Positions 7,347 to 15,913 of a DNA stretch of 64,000 nucleotides are shown here, piece by piece. Both the position numbers and the translations under genes were made by a program. This DNA is from Symsagittifera roscoffensis (taxonomy: Eukaryota > Xenacoelomorpha > Acoela > Convolutidae): assembly GCF_963678635.1 (NCBI RefSeq), contig NC_087062.1:39757330-39821329 (forward strand), given 5' to 3'. Within the stretch, counting starts at the first letter, position 1; every line of letters begins with the position of its first letter. Below the pieces are notes generated by a model, which was not told where the DNA came from, did not search any database, and saw only the letters and a program-made list of their open reading frames with translations.

Positions 7347-8264
7347 ATGCCTGCCCTTAACCGAAACGAGAAAGTCAAATGTGAGGAATGTGGTCAGGAA
7401 TACAGGAGAGCTGATAATGCGAGACATCGAAAAAGATTTGAAAAGCAGGAGGAACATAAGTGTTCCAAATGTCATTTTTATACAAAGAACAAGGACGAGA
7501 TGAACTATCATTTTGCTAAGAAACATGCTCCAGCAAGTTCCAAGCAATCAACGGTGTGTTCTTCTTGTGAGCAAGAGTTCCCGAGTTACTACTCTCTCCA
7601 GCAACATCGGAGAAAGGAACATGGAGCGAAACAACGGAAGCCAAATGATACGGTAGCCGACTTGAACAAGATTGTGGAGGATGAGGGTGAAGATGGTGAA
7701 AAATTGAAGGAGGAACTTGGTGCATGTCAACATTTTCTAGTGGATACGGAGATGGAAAATTTGAGAAATAAGGTATTTAACTTCCAAATGTCCAAGTTAG
7801 ATACTAAAGTTATCAACGAGAAACTTGAAGAAGTCTTCAACAAGCTCGACTCTGCCGCAAAAATCAATATTGCTCTGGGTTTTGTTCTTCGAAATATTGA
7901 GACTGGCGAATATCGATATTTCTACGCTCATGAAAACAATACTCTGTTTGAAAAATCCCACTTACTTTGTACGAAAGCGGATTTGATAACAATCCAAGGA
8001 AAAGTAGAAAAATTTGATATTGTGGAGCAATGTACCCAAGAACGTCAAAACACAAAATGGAGATTCAAGTTAATTACTAACGTCACAATTTTTGCTGCTT
8101 TGCTGAAAAACATCCCCATGGGATGTCCGGACTCTGTCTTACCCGAACCTTTATTACGACATACGCAAGTGAACTGTCTTTTATCTACTAAAGACAAGGA
8201 AACTTACAAAGATCATTTGTTTGTGTCTTTTCCGCGCATCGGCCATGTACATGAACGGACATAA
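7347..8264 (+). pseudogene. Zinc-finger N-terminal part of the element polymerase gene
   Basis: 305-codon frame from ATG 7347. It opens with a degenerate Cys2 finger (CEECGQEY). Two canonical C2H2 fingers follow with C-x2-C-x12-H-x4-H spacing, one starting CSKCHFYT and one starting CSSCEQEF, then an acidic linker and a globular region. The frame runs off after a 4-base TTTG repeat at about 8216-8223. The conserved polymerase N-region continues in the +1 frame (8221 onward), so the last ~14 residues are frameshift product. Copies in element B share the same 4-base insertion or carry a further deletion. The fingers probably bind DNA for replication or transcription of the element. Upstream lie a TATA box, a CArG/CRE array and a leader intron. 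Confidence 0.75.
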
Positions 8265-9651
8265 TGATCTCGACTCGCACACTTCTAGATACTTTACAGA
8301 TTTTATATCAAAATCTGGTTATGATCCTAAAAGTTTTCGTGGAGTTTCTGTAGAAGACTTACGTGTTGTCGAGGAAATTGTTCAAAGAAACATTTTTATA
8401 TATGATTTCGATATCCAAGAAGGAGAATATGTAGGAGAACTAGCTCGACGAAGTATTGGAAGATTTGACAAAACAGTCAAATTACTGAGATTTAACAATC
8501 ATATTATTCATACAAATGATTTTGATTCTTTCTTCAAGTGTTTTCGGTGTCCTTGTTGTGACACTTTTTTTAATAAATCCGACAATTTTAACAAACATCT
8601 TCTGAGATGCAAGGACCGAGCGAAACATATTTACCCAAAGAACGTCTATGAGCTTCGCGAAACCTTGTTTGAAAAGCTAGAAGGATTCAGTCTTCCAGTT
8701 TCTGAAGAGAACAAGCTTTTCAATAATCTAGCAATTTTCGACTTTGAGTCGATTTGTGTTCCTACAGAGGAACTAAAAGAGACGCAAACTACTACCTGGA
8801 TTGGGAAACACGTTCCAATTTCAGTCTCTATATCATCGAATCTGATTGATGAACCCATCTTTTTGTACAATAAGGATCCACAGAACTTGATAATTGATTT
8901 TGTATCCAACCTCGAGCTGTTGGTTGAACAAAGTAAGCTAGAAATGAGAAAAAAATTTCAAGATATTGAAGTAGCTGTGAATGAAAGAATGAGAAAGATC
9001 TTTGATCAGCTGAACGAACGTGGTGAAAATTATTCAAGTAACAAATTTGAGTATGAAGACGAATGCATTGAAGATTCGGAAGAAGCAGATGTGTCAACAC
9101 AATTCTTGCGAATTCAGAAAAATCAACTCATTGATTTGAAACAACATCTGGAGAGATATGTAAACACTTTACCTGTTTTTGGATTTAGCAGCGGTAGATA
9201 TGATTTGAAATTGATCAAATCATACTTAATTCCTTATTTAATTCGCGATAAAGAACAAGAAACATCCGTCATCAAAAAAGCAAATGACTTTATATCTTTC
9301 AAGTTTGGAGATGTACAATTTCTTGACATTATGAAAATTCTGGGTGGAGCAACAACTCTGGACTCATTTCTCAAAGCTTATAAAGCTAGTGAAACAAAAG
9401 GATTCTTTCCTTATGAGTGGTTTGACAACCCTGACAAACTTGATTTTCCAGGACTGCCACCATATGAAGCATTTTTCAGTAAACTTAGAAACAACAATCA
9501 TCTAGTTAAAGACTTTACTGATTATGAAAAACTGAGGAAGAGTGGACTTGATGATCAGCAAGCACTGAAAAAGCTTCAAATCAAGACTGTACCCCATCTG
9601 GTCTATATAATTACAGTTACTTACAACAAACTTGGCAGAAAAACGGAATGA
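8221..9651 (+). pseudogene. Family-B DNA polymerase, exonuclease half
   Basis: 476-codon frame without ATG at its start, continuing the zinc-finger frame after a frameshift. Near residue 100 a Cys/His cluster (CFRCPCCDTFF) forms another zinc-binding module. Exo I is FDFESI at about residue 172 and exo II is around GRYDLKLI at residue 326, as in 3'-5' proofreading domains of protein-primed family-B polymerases. The frame ends at 9651 in garbled residues. The following polymerase domain begins in another frame, with the break near 9590. The four-base overlap with the next ATG is probably accidental. Function in the parent element is replication of linear DNA; this copy cannot make one continuous protein without frameshifting. 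Confidence 0.85.
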
Positions 9652-11705
9652 CTGTGTTCAAAGACTTTTTGCAGTGGTACAACAACAAAGATGTAGTTCC
9701 AACCCTGGAAGCAATGCAAAAAATGATTCAGTTTTATCATAACAAAGGGATAGATATGTTGAAACTTGGATGTACACTTCCAAATCTAGCAAACATATGT
9801 CTACACAAATCTACAAATTACAAGTTTTATCCATTTTGTGAAAGTGATAAAGATTTGTGTGAAAAAATACAAGAAGACATGACCGGTGGGCCTTCGACTG
9901 TGTTCACTCGAAAAGCTGTTGAAGACAAAACCTTTATCAGAGATTCATCAAATATTTGTAATTCAATCGTTGGAATTGATGCGAGCCAGCTTTACCCCTA
10001 TTCAATGTGTCAAGATATGCCAACAGGACTGTATACGAGATGGGAGTTTGACACTTATATGCAGAAATTCAAGGCTAGACATAATCGAACTCGCAACTTT
10101 GAGAATATGGTTATGTCTTTCTATCAAGAATCAAGACCAGAATGTAAAATTGAGAGCTGTTTTACATCTGGAAAACAGAAGAAAATTGACTGTTTTAATG
10201 TGGACGGTTATTGTGATCACTGTAAAACAGTATTCGAGGCAATGGGATGCTACTATCACTTTTGTTCTTGTCAAGAAACTCGTCCCTCCTTAACAGAACA
10301 GGATATCGAGCGAAAAAATAAGAAGAGAGAGATGGATGAGATGAAACGAGAATACATTCAAGAGAAAGGATACAAAGTTGAAGAAATGTGGGAGTGTGAG
10401 TGGTGGCAAAATTTCAAAACCAATGACAAGATCAAAAATCATGTTCGAACCCACTTTCCCTACAAAAGACCCCTTTCTACAGACTCTCTTCTAGCAAAGA
10501 TAAAAGATGGATCTCTTTTTGGTTACGTTCAGTGTGACTTAGTTGTTCCAGATGAATTGAAATCGAAATTTGCGAATTTTTCTCCAATTTTCAAAAACAC
10601 TGAGATTGGAAGAAACAATATTGGTGACTATATGAAGAATTATGCTTTTGAAAATGAAATGTTGAAACATCCACAGAGAATGCTTATATCTAGCTTCAAG
10701 CTAGAAAATGGAACAGTTATAACTCCTCTCTTCAACTTTTGTTTGGAACTTGGCTTGCAATGCACCAAAATTTATCGTTTTGTTGAATATTCTCCTCGGA
10801 AATGCTTTAATAATTTCGTTCAGTCAGTGTTTGATGCTAGAAGAGAAGGAGATGAAAACCCTCTATCAGGAGTTGTAGCAGAAACAATGAAGCTCTTGGG
10901 CAATTCCTCCTATGGATATCAGATCATGGATAGATCCAGGCATACAATCACGAAGTATCTGAACGATGAAAAAACTCACAAGGCAATCAATGAACCATTG
11001 TTCAAAAGATTGAATACAGTTGAAAAAAACTTTTATGAGGTGGAGTTGTTGAAATCAACCATCGAACATAGAGAACCCATCATCGTTGGTTTTTTCAAAC
11101 TTCAGTATGCAAAGCTGAGAATGTTGGAACTCTACTACAACTTCTTTGACAAGTTCTGTGATGTATATAAATTTGAAGAGTTGGAGATGGACACAGACTC
11201 ACTTTACTTGGCACTTGCAGAAGAAAATTTGTACGATTGCATCCAACCAGATAAGAGAGCTGCTTGGGAAAAAATTAGGGAAAATGACTGTAGAGACTCT
11301 TTTAAGGCGGATGCAAAATCTAATTTCTTCCCTCGAACGTGTTGCAGTACGCATAAAAAGCATGATAAGCGGGAACCGGGACTTTTTAAAGAAGAATTCA
11401 GATGTACAGAAATGCTATGCTTGTGTAGCAAGACATATTGCTGCTATGACAACAAGTCAGATAAGTTCAAATTTAGCAGTAAAGGATTAAATAAACGGGT
11501 TCTAGAAGATTCTGGAGACGGTCCCATGTCAAAATACAGGAGAGTGCTTGATGAAGCAATTAATCTTACATCTACTAACAGAGGATTCAGAACTATAAAT
11601 CATATGGTGGCCACATATGAACAGACAAAGAAAGGACTAAGCTATTTTTATCCAAAAAGACAAGTACAAGATGATGGAATTCATACAAAACCACTGAACT
11701 TATAA
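9648..11705 (+). CDS. Family-B DNA polymerase, polymerase half
   Basis: 685-codon frame. Catalytic motifs are intact: motif A-like GIDASQLYPYSM near residue 108, motif B-like KLLGNSSYG near 414 and motif C-like MDTDSLYL near 514, with both aspartates. A Cys/His-rich insertion follows (CCSTHKK, then CLCSKTYCC), then the usual end segment FKFSSKGLNKR. This matches Polinton-type protein-primed DNA polymerases. The ATG at 9648 is internal to the gene, so on its own this frame would lack exonuclease and zinc-finger parts. Downstream, 243 bases separate the stop from the terminal repeat. A decayed mirror copy lies at 33127-36947. Confidence 0.9.
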   Translation: MTVFKDFLQWYNNKDVVPTLEAMQKMIQFYHNKGIDMLKLGCTLPNLANICLHKSTNYKFYPFCESDKDLCEKIQEDMTGGPSTVFTRKAVEDKTFIRDSSNICNSIVGIDASQLYPYSMCQDMPTGLYTRWEFDTYMQKFKARHNRTRNFENMVMSFYQESRPECKIESCFTSGKQKKIDCFNVDGYCDHCKTVFEAMGCYYHFCSCQETRPSLTEQDIERKNKKREMDEMKREYIQEKGYKVEEMWECEWWQNFKTNDKIKNHVRTHFPYKRPLSTDSLLAKIKDGSLFGYVQCDLVVPDELKSKFANFSPIFKNTEIGRNNIGDYMKNYAFENEMLKHPQRMLISSFKLENGTVITPLFNFCLELGLQCTKIYRFVEYSPRKCFNNFVQSVFDARREGDENPLSGVVAETMKLLGNSSYGYQIMDRSRHTITKYLNDEKTHKAINEPLFKRLNTVEKNFYEVELLKSTIEHREPIIVGFFKLQYAKLRMLELYYNFFDKFCDVYKFEELEMDTDSLYLALAEENLYDCIQPDKRAAWEKIRENDCRDSFKADAKSNFFPRTCCSTHKKHDKREPGLFKEEFRCTEMLCLCSKTYCCYDNKSDKFKFSSKGLNKRVLEDSGDGPMSKYRRVLDEAINLTSTNRGFRTINHMVATYEQTKKGLSYFYPKRQVQDDGIHTKPLNL

Positions 11706-11948
11706 GAACTGATCTTGTCTAGTAAATTTATTCATGATGTCGCATTACATTGGTTTTATGATGTTAAAATGTAAAATTTTGCGGTAAACTTGTTATACAA
11801 TGCAGTGATTTATATACTTTTTTGTAATTTAATTTTTTTCTCTCAAAAAATTCAATCTTTTTCAATGTCTCTGTAGCTTCAGAATAAATTCAGATAGGTA
11901 GAAAGTAAAAGTTTCTAATAATTTTTTTTTGATCAAATTAAACAAAAC
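11706..11948. other. Polymerase 3' flank
   Basis: AT-rich non-coding stretch between the polymerase stop and the terminal repeat. An AATAAA at about 11882-11887 could serve as a polyadenylation signal. No gene is seen. Confidence 0.4.
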
Positions 11949-12355
11949 CTTATCGTGTTTTGAATTTTTTCGAAAAAATTTTAAATTTTTTTGATAAAAA
12001 TTCCAAGTTTTTGCACAAAAACCCATTGACTTACCATTCACCAAAAAAACTTAATATATAATCTTAATTCTACACGTAATTAAAAATTAATTGTTCCCAA
12101 TTAGGTAACGCGCGCCGAGATTTTAGCGAAAAAATTAGACATTTTCGCACAAAAACCAAAAAAATTTCGTTTTTCTTACCATTATCTTACCATCACACTG
12201 AAACCTTACCATCGGTATTCCCTATCTTAATACATTGTACACTCTATACCCAATCTTAATACATAGCATGGCGGACCGGAAATCTATAACGTATCTTAAT
12301 ACATGGGGTCCGCCATGCACCCCCCCCCCCCCCCACTTCAGCTCCAACATCTACT
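11949..12355 (+). repeat. Terminal inverted repeat, right end of element A
   Basis: Matches the left and right ends of element B (32456-32881 inverted, 48822-49226 direct). Reading inward from the tip there is a short terminal sequence (CAACATCTACT), a C-run (12320-12334) and a 12-base perfect inverted repeat GCATGGCGGACC / GGTCCGCCATGC (12266-12277 and 12307-12318). Three TCTTAATACAT motifs follow (12223-12235, 12254-12264, 12292-12304). The inner boundary is where the element B ends stop resembling one another. Confidence 0.85.
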
Positions 12356-12370
12356 ACTAACCCCAGCACC

Positions 12371-13377
12371 TCATCCAACACTAATATGTGCAGCGCATGG
12401 TCCCTTGAATCCTCTCATCGCGTTCGAGATATCTGACCACACCGCAGGTAGTTCAGCCCTGAGTGGTCTCAGGTTCTCCATCTCTATCATGCGATTTTGG
12501 GCCGATATGATCACATCATATTTCCCTTCCGAAAGCAAGGTCACGATCGCATACACGAATTTCAATCCAACCGGGAGACATGCATACCCCGGAGACAGCG
12601 CGAACAATACTCTCGGTGTCACCTTGGTGAACGACCCCTCCTTCGTCGCAGCCACCACTTCACCCACTTCACCACTTCACCCACCTCAAGGATATCCTTT
12701 ATTGCTGGCCACACAGCATTTTCTACCGTTGTAGGATCTCTGAGTCTGCTCAGAAAACCTCTACTGTGTAAATGGTCATTGATGCCAGCAAACACGATCG
12801 TGATTGGGTTCATGTCCGTCTGTCTTTGTACCCCTATAGCCAGAGATACGGCCTGCAGTAGGTCCAGATCGACCGCTGCCAACATTATGACATCCGGCCA
12901 AAACAGAGACTTGGAAGTGTATAAGAAATCTGAATTCGCTACTATCATAATCATGGCCTTCCTTTTTTCTGCTTTGTCGTACGCGGTAAAGATGGTCTCA
13001 TCTTTCTTTATCGCTTTCAATCCGCCGTACCTTTGGACGTCACCATCTTGACTCACTTGCTTCGGGTATGTTCTTTCTTTCACATGACCCGGGGGTGTCG
13101 CCACCTGCCTGAACATCTTCACATGTTGTCCAATCGGCGCCCTCGTTGTCAGAACTCTTCCCGGTCTCTCTTCTCGATTCCCCTCATCATGATTCAACCT
13201 CATGTCCTGCAATGGTCTTGCGTTCACTGGTCCCATTGTGTTATTAGAGGGCAGTCCCTCTAGGTCAGCAAATCTCAAGGCCGTCGTGGAGCTGAAGTTT
13301 ATGCCAGCGGCTATCAACCAGTCTACGCCTGTTATCGAGTACAGTCTACTGACGGATAGCCTCGCTCCATTCAGCAT
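12371..13377 (-). pseudogene. C-terminal SGNH-like segment of a retroelement ORF, truncated
   Basis: Two overlapping minus-strand frames (12619-13377 and 12371-12667) carry one protein, with a frameshift near 12650. The first has a basic/charged N-part, then a globular domain with hydrophobic strands (MIMIVANSDFL, VIMLAAVDLDLL) and TIVFAGINDHLHSRG. The GxND step there resembles block III of SGNH/GDSL hydrolases. The second frame continues with FALSPGYA and LLSEGKYDVII and ends only a few codons before element A's terminus, so the original C-terminus is missing. It lies downstream of the SGNH-like ORF 13749-14876. Retroelement origin is inferred from context. Confidence 0.45.
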
Positions 13378-13380
13378 CTT

Positions 13381-13752
13381 TCAGGCATCCTCGATGAAGC
13401 TCACCCTCTGGAGATCCAGCTTCATTAGTTCGTCCTTGTACACATGCCAGGGAGATGGTATGGGCCTTGACCACATCAACGAGCCTCTATCCGGGCGTCT
13501 CTCCTCTCGACTAGTACTTTTCGTCTCCGATCTCGTGTCTGATCTAGACGTGCTAGTTGTCTCTTCCATCGGGTTGACAGGCCCTAGTCTTCTCCTAGGA
13601 TGAATGGTCCTCCTCACCGGCGCTTCTCCCAATCGATCTTGAACATCTGTTCTTCGACCTGGTTCGCTGGAGCTCTGCTGTCTATAGTTCGTGACAGCCG
13701 GGACCGTCCCCAAGTGTGTTTCCAGGCTAGGAGGCACAAATGTGGTAATCAC
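13381..13752 (-). pseudogene. Linker segment of the SGNH-like retroelement ORF
   Basis: A 123-codon, Arg/Ser/Thr-rich minus-strand frame lying exactly between the two SGNH-like segments. It overlaps the upstream ORF by four bases and is followed at once by the downstream one. It looks like a disordered basic linker (RRTIHPRRR, RSDTRSETK) of one long, now interrupted, protein. No catalytic motif is present. The stop codons or indels at both edges mark decay. Confidence 0.4.
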
Positions 13753-14876
13753 CGTTTCGTTCGATGCTCCTTCTCCTTTAGAACTCCTGTGTCAAAGAGT
13801 TCTACTTCCAACTCATCCAACCGCTCTTGGAAGACTTGGTTCAACCAAGCCTGTCCTTCTAAACTATCGAAGTGGATGCCGTCCGTGGTCAGCCTGGCCT
13901 GATCCATAGCTCTCAACTCATGTTCGATGTCCATGAGGATCATTCTTCCGACATTCCGGCTTGCGAGATTCCTCAAGATATTATTCCACCTGACCACTCC
14001 TTCGTTTTGCCTTCTCCCTGTTGCTGTCAAGCTCCTTGTTTTCATTGGCACAGTGCAAACGGTCAGTACCGCGCAGTTGAATTTCTGCCAGAGAGTAGAA
14101 AACAAGCACACCATCTTTGATTCCCATAGTGCTTCCTCCTCATCCGAACCTCTCGAGATGTTGTTCGTTCCAACCAGGATCATCACATTGGGGATCCTCC
14201 CTGGATTCATTAGTTCCACCATCCGATATAACTGGGCTATCGTCGCGCCTCCGAAGGCCATCACCGTGGGGACCGAAGAGGTCCTCAAATTCGAGAGTAC
14301 TCTGACTAAGTTGTCTCCCAGTATCAGATGTGATGTCCCCAGTGGCGGTTGCTGCAGGTTTACTGCCGGGTTCCAGGTCGCTCGATTGAAGCAAGCTCTC
14401 GGATCTGTCTCCGGGACTCCCGTGAATTTATATCTCAACTGATTATTCTTTTGTACGTCTATTACTCGAGACACTTTCTTCGCTGGCATCTTCCGTATTT
14501 TTCTCTCTGGGGCCTTAGAGCTCCCCATTGATGGCAATGTGTCGCTAACTCCCTCTTTGGTCATCACGCTTTGGGAGAGCCGTACTCTACCCGCATCGTC
14601 GATTGTTCCATAGGGTGCAGTCACCCCGGAACCTTGTGCATTCTTGTTGGCGACTAGTCGTCCAGCTGTCTCTATCATCCTCTTCACCTTTTGTTCCACG
14701 ACTGGGTCACCCAAAGTGTCACTAGGGTCCGGGATTGTCACTCGACCTGTTGCTGTCGGGAATCGTGTTCCCGTTGACTGACTCATTTCTCGAGGCGTCA
14801 AGAGTTCCATCGGGGACTGCCCACGAGGAATACTCCTTGCAGGTATCACCTTCTCCACCGCCGTTGTCAACGCCAT
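13749..14876 (-). CDS. SGNH/GDSL-hydrolase-like retroelement protein, catalytic Ser absent
   Basis: 375 codons. Residues 1-175 are low complexity and basic. Residues 180-350 show the block order of SGNH hydrolases: block I LGDNL (187-189 reads Gly-Asp-Asn where the nucleophile Ser is normal), block II FGGAT (~208), block III VGTNN (236-239) and block V DGIHFD (332-337, the Asp-x-x-His pair). The Ser-to-Asn change predicts no ester hydrolysis; a binding role or sequencing/decay change is possible. The hydrolase-like fold is a motif-level inference. Neighbours on the same strand complete a gag-like polyprotein. Confidence 0.6.
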   Translation of the reverse strand: MALTTAVEKVIPARSIPRGQSPMELLTPREMSQSTGTRFPTATGRVTIPDPSDTLGDPVVEQKVKRMIETAGRLVANKNAQGSGVTAPYGTIDDAGRVRLSQSVMTKEGVSDTLPSMGSSKAPERKIRKMPAKKVSRVIDVQKNNQLRYKFTGVPETDPRACFNRATWNPAVNLQQPPLGTSHLILGDNLVRVLSNLRTSSVPTVMAFGGATIAQLYRMVELMNPGRIPNVMILVGTNNISRGSDEEEALWESKMVCLFSTLWQKFNCAVLTVCTVPMKTRSLTATGRRQNEGVVRWNNILRNLASRNVGRMILMDIEHELRAMDQARLTTDGIHFDSLEGQAWLNQVFQERLDELEVELFDTGVLKEKEHRTKR

Positions 14877-14885
14877 CCGCTCTTT

Positions 14886-15535
14886 TTAATCCCGCCTCAA
14901 GCGCTCAATCTCTTCGCTCTGCTTTTTGCTGCAGTCCTCGAACAATCTCTTCCACGTGTCCCTATCTTCCTCCGTACTGAGCATGGTCTTAGTCATCTCG
15001 TCCAGCTCCCTTCTCGGCCTTTCCAGTTCGTCCTTTATCCCATCCAGATCTTGCATGGTTTGGTTCGTCTGAACCTTTTGTTCTAATTTTGCCCTCTTTG
15101 GTGGCACAGCTGGTCTCAGTGGTGAACCAGATGAGGCAGCCTCGCTGTTCATCTCCTGATGCTTTCTCGTCAGCCCAGTTTTGGGCTTGGAGGGCATAGG
15201 CATTTCACCTGGTAGGTAAGTCCTAGAACTTCCCAATCCAGGCTCATTCGCCGAGTCACTCCCTGAGAGAGCCCCGTTTCTCCACCTCATCATTCTCATG
15301 TCCGGACGGTCTAGTACTCCCCTCTCTCCGTATGCTGCCATCAATAGGACTTCCGTGGGGCGGTCCCACGGTTGTCATGCCCCAAGATGTTTATCAGGGC
15401 GGTCAGCAACATGACTACCTCTGGGTCCTCCAGAGCGAAGTCTCGATCCATCAGCCGACGATAGATCGCATCTATCATCGGTCCTACATATGCCTCTGCC
15501 AGGTCCATCAATTTATCCAAGTTGAAATTATCCAT
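14886..15535 (-). pseudogene. N-terminal gag-like segment with coiled coil
   Basis: Two minus-strand frames. Frame 15535-15341 begins at ATG 15535 with an amphipathic helical module (DKLMDLAEAYVGPMIDAIYR). Frame 15344-14886 overlaps it by four bases and holds a disordered region, then a Lys/Glu-rich coiled coil (about the last 70 residues, KDELERPRRELDEMTK). A frameshift joins them. It then runs into the SGNH-like ORF ten bases further on. Together 12371-15535 is probably one decayed ORF of about 1,000 codons. Coiled-coil N-parts are typical of retroelement gag-like proteins. Confidence 0.45.
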
Positions 15536-15913
15536 TCTGTTCTTCAGGTTCGATTTGATTTGATTCCAAGGTTTGACTCAAGTGAGCAATTAAACGATCA
15601 ATCAGGATCTAGAAAAAAGGTCACGAATATCACACCTGTCAGTTTCCTTCTCGTTAAAATTTATTTAAAAACAGTCAGATAAAAAAATTTTTGTCCTAAA
15701 ATTTATTAAAATCAATCGGCCCTAAAATTTTGGAATTCGATCTAAGATTGGACAGTCCAAACTTTGGATCTATTAATAAGATAATATCGTCATTCAGTTG
15801 TTCATGGTCACTAACCCCTTCTTACCCAAGATCTTAATGACATAACACATAACATAACATAACACACATATCACACACTACATAATCTAGTCTCACACCC
15901 TCTTGCACATTAC
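15536..15913. other. Non-coding AT-rich spacer with ACATAAC microsatellite
   Basis: 378 bases between two minus-strand ORF sets. It is A+T rich and contains a run of ACATAAC-type repeats at about 15841-15875. It could hold an LTR or 5' leader, but I found no second copy elsewhere in the window, including the spacer at 25543-25984. Confidence 0.4.

Larger units (their letters stand above)
1..12355. mobile_element. Element A: Polinton/Maverick-like DNA element, right part
   Basis: The segment carries the hallmark Polinton/adintovirus genes: an FtsK/HerA-type packaging ATPase (400-1155, minus) and a protein-primed-type family-B DNA polymerase (7347-11705, plus). It ends at a terminal repeat whose copies also bound element B. 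The left end lies outside the window, so capsid, integrase and protease genes of this class may be to the left; none is seen here. Genes to the left of about 6.9 kb are mostly minus strand, and polymerase is plus strand. Several genes are frameshifted, so this copy is probably inactive as it stands. Assignment to Polintons rests on gene content and terminal repeats. The terminal position 12,355 is inferred by comparing three copies of the repeat and may be off by a few bases. Confidence 0.85.
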
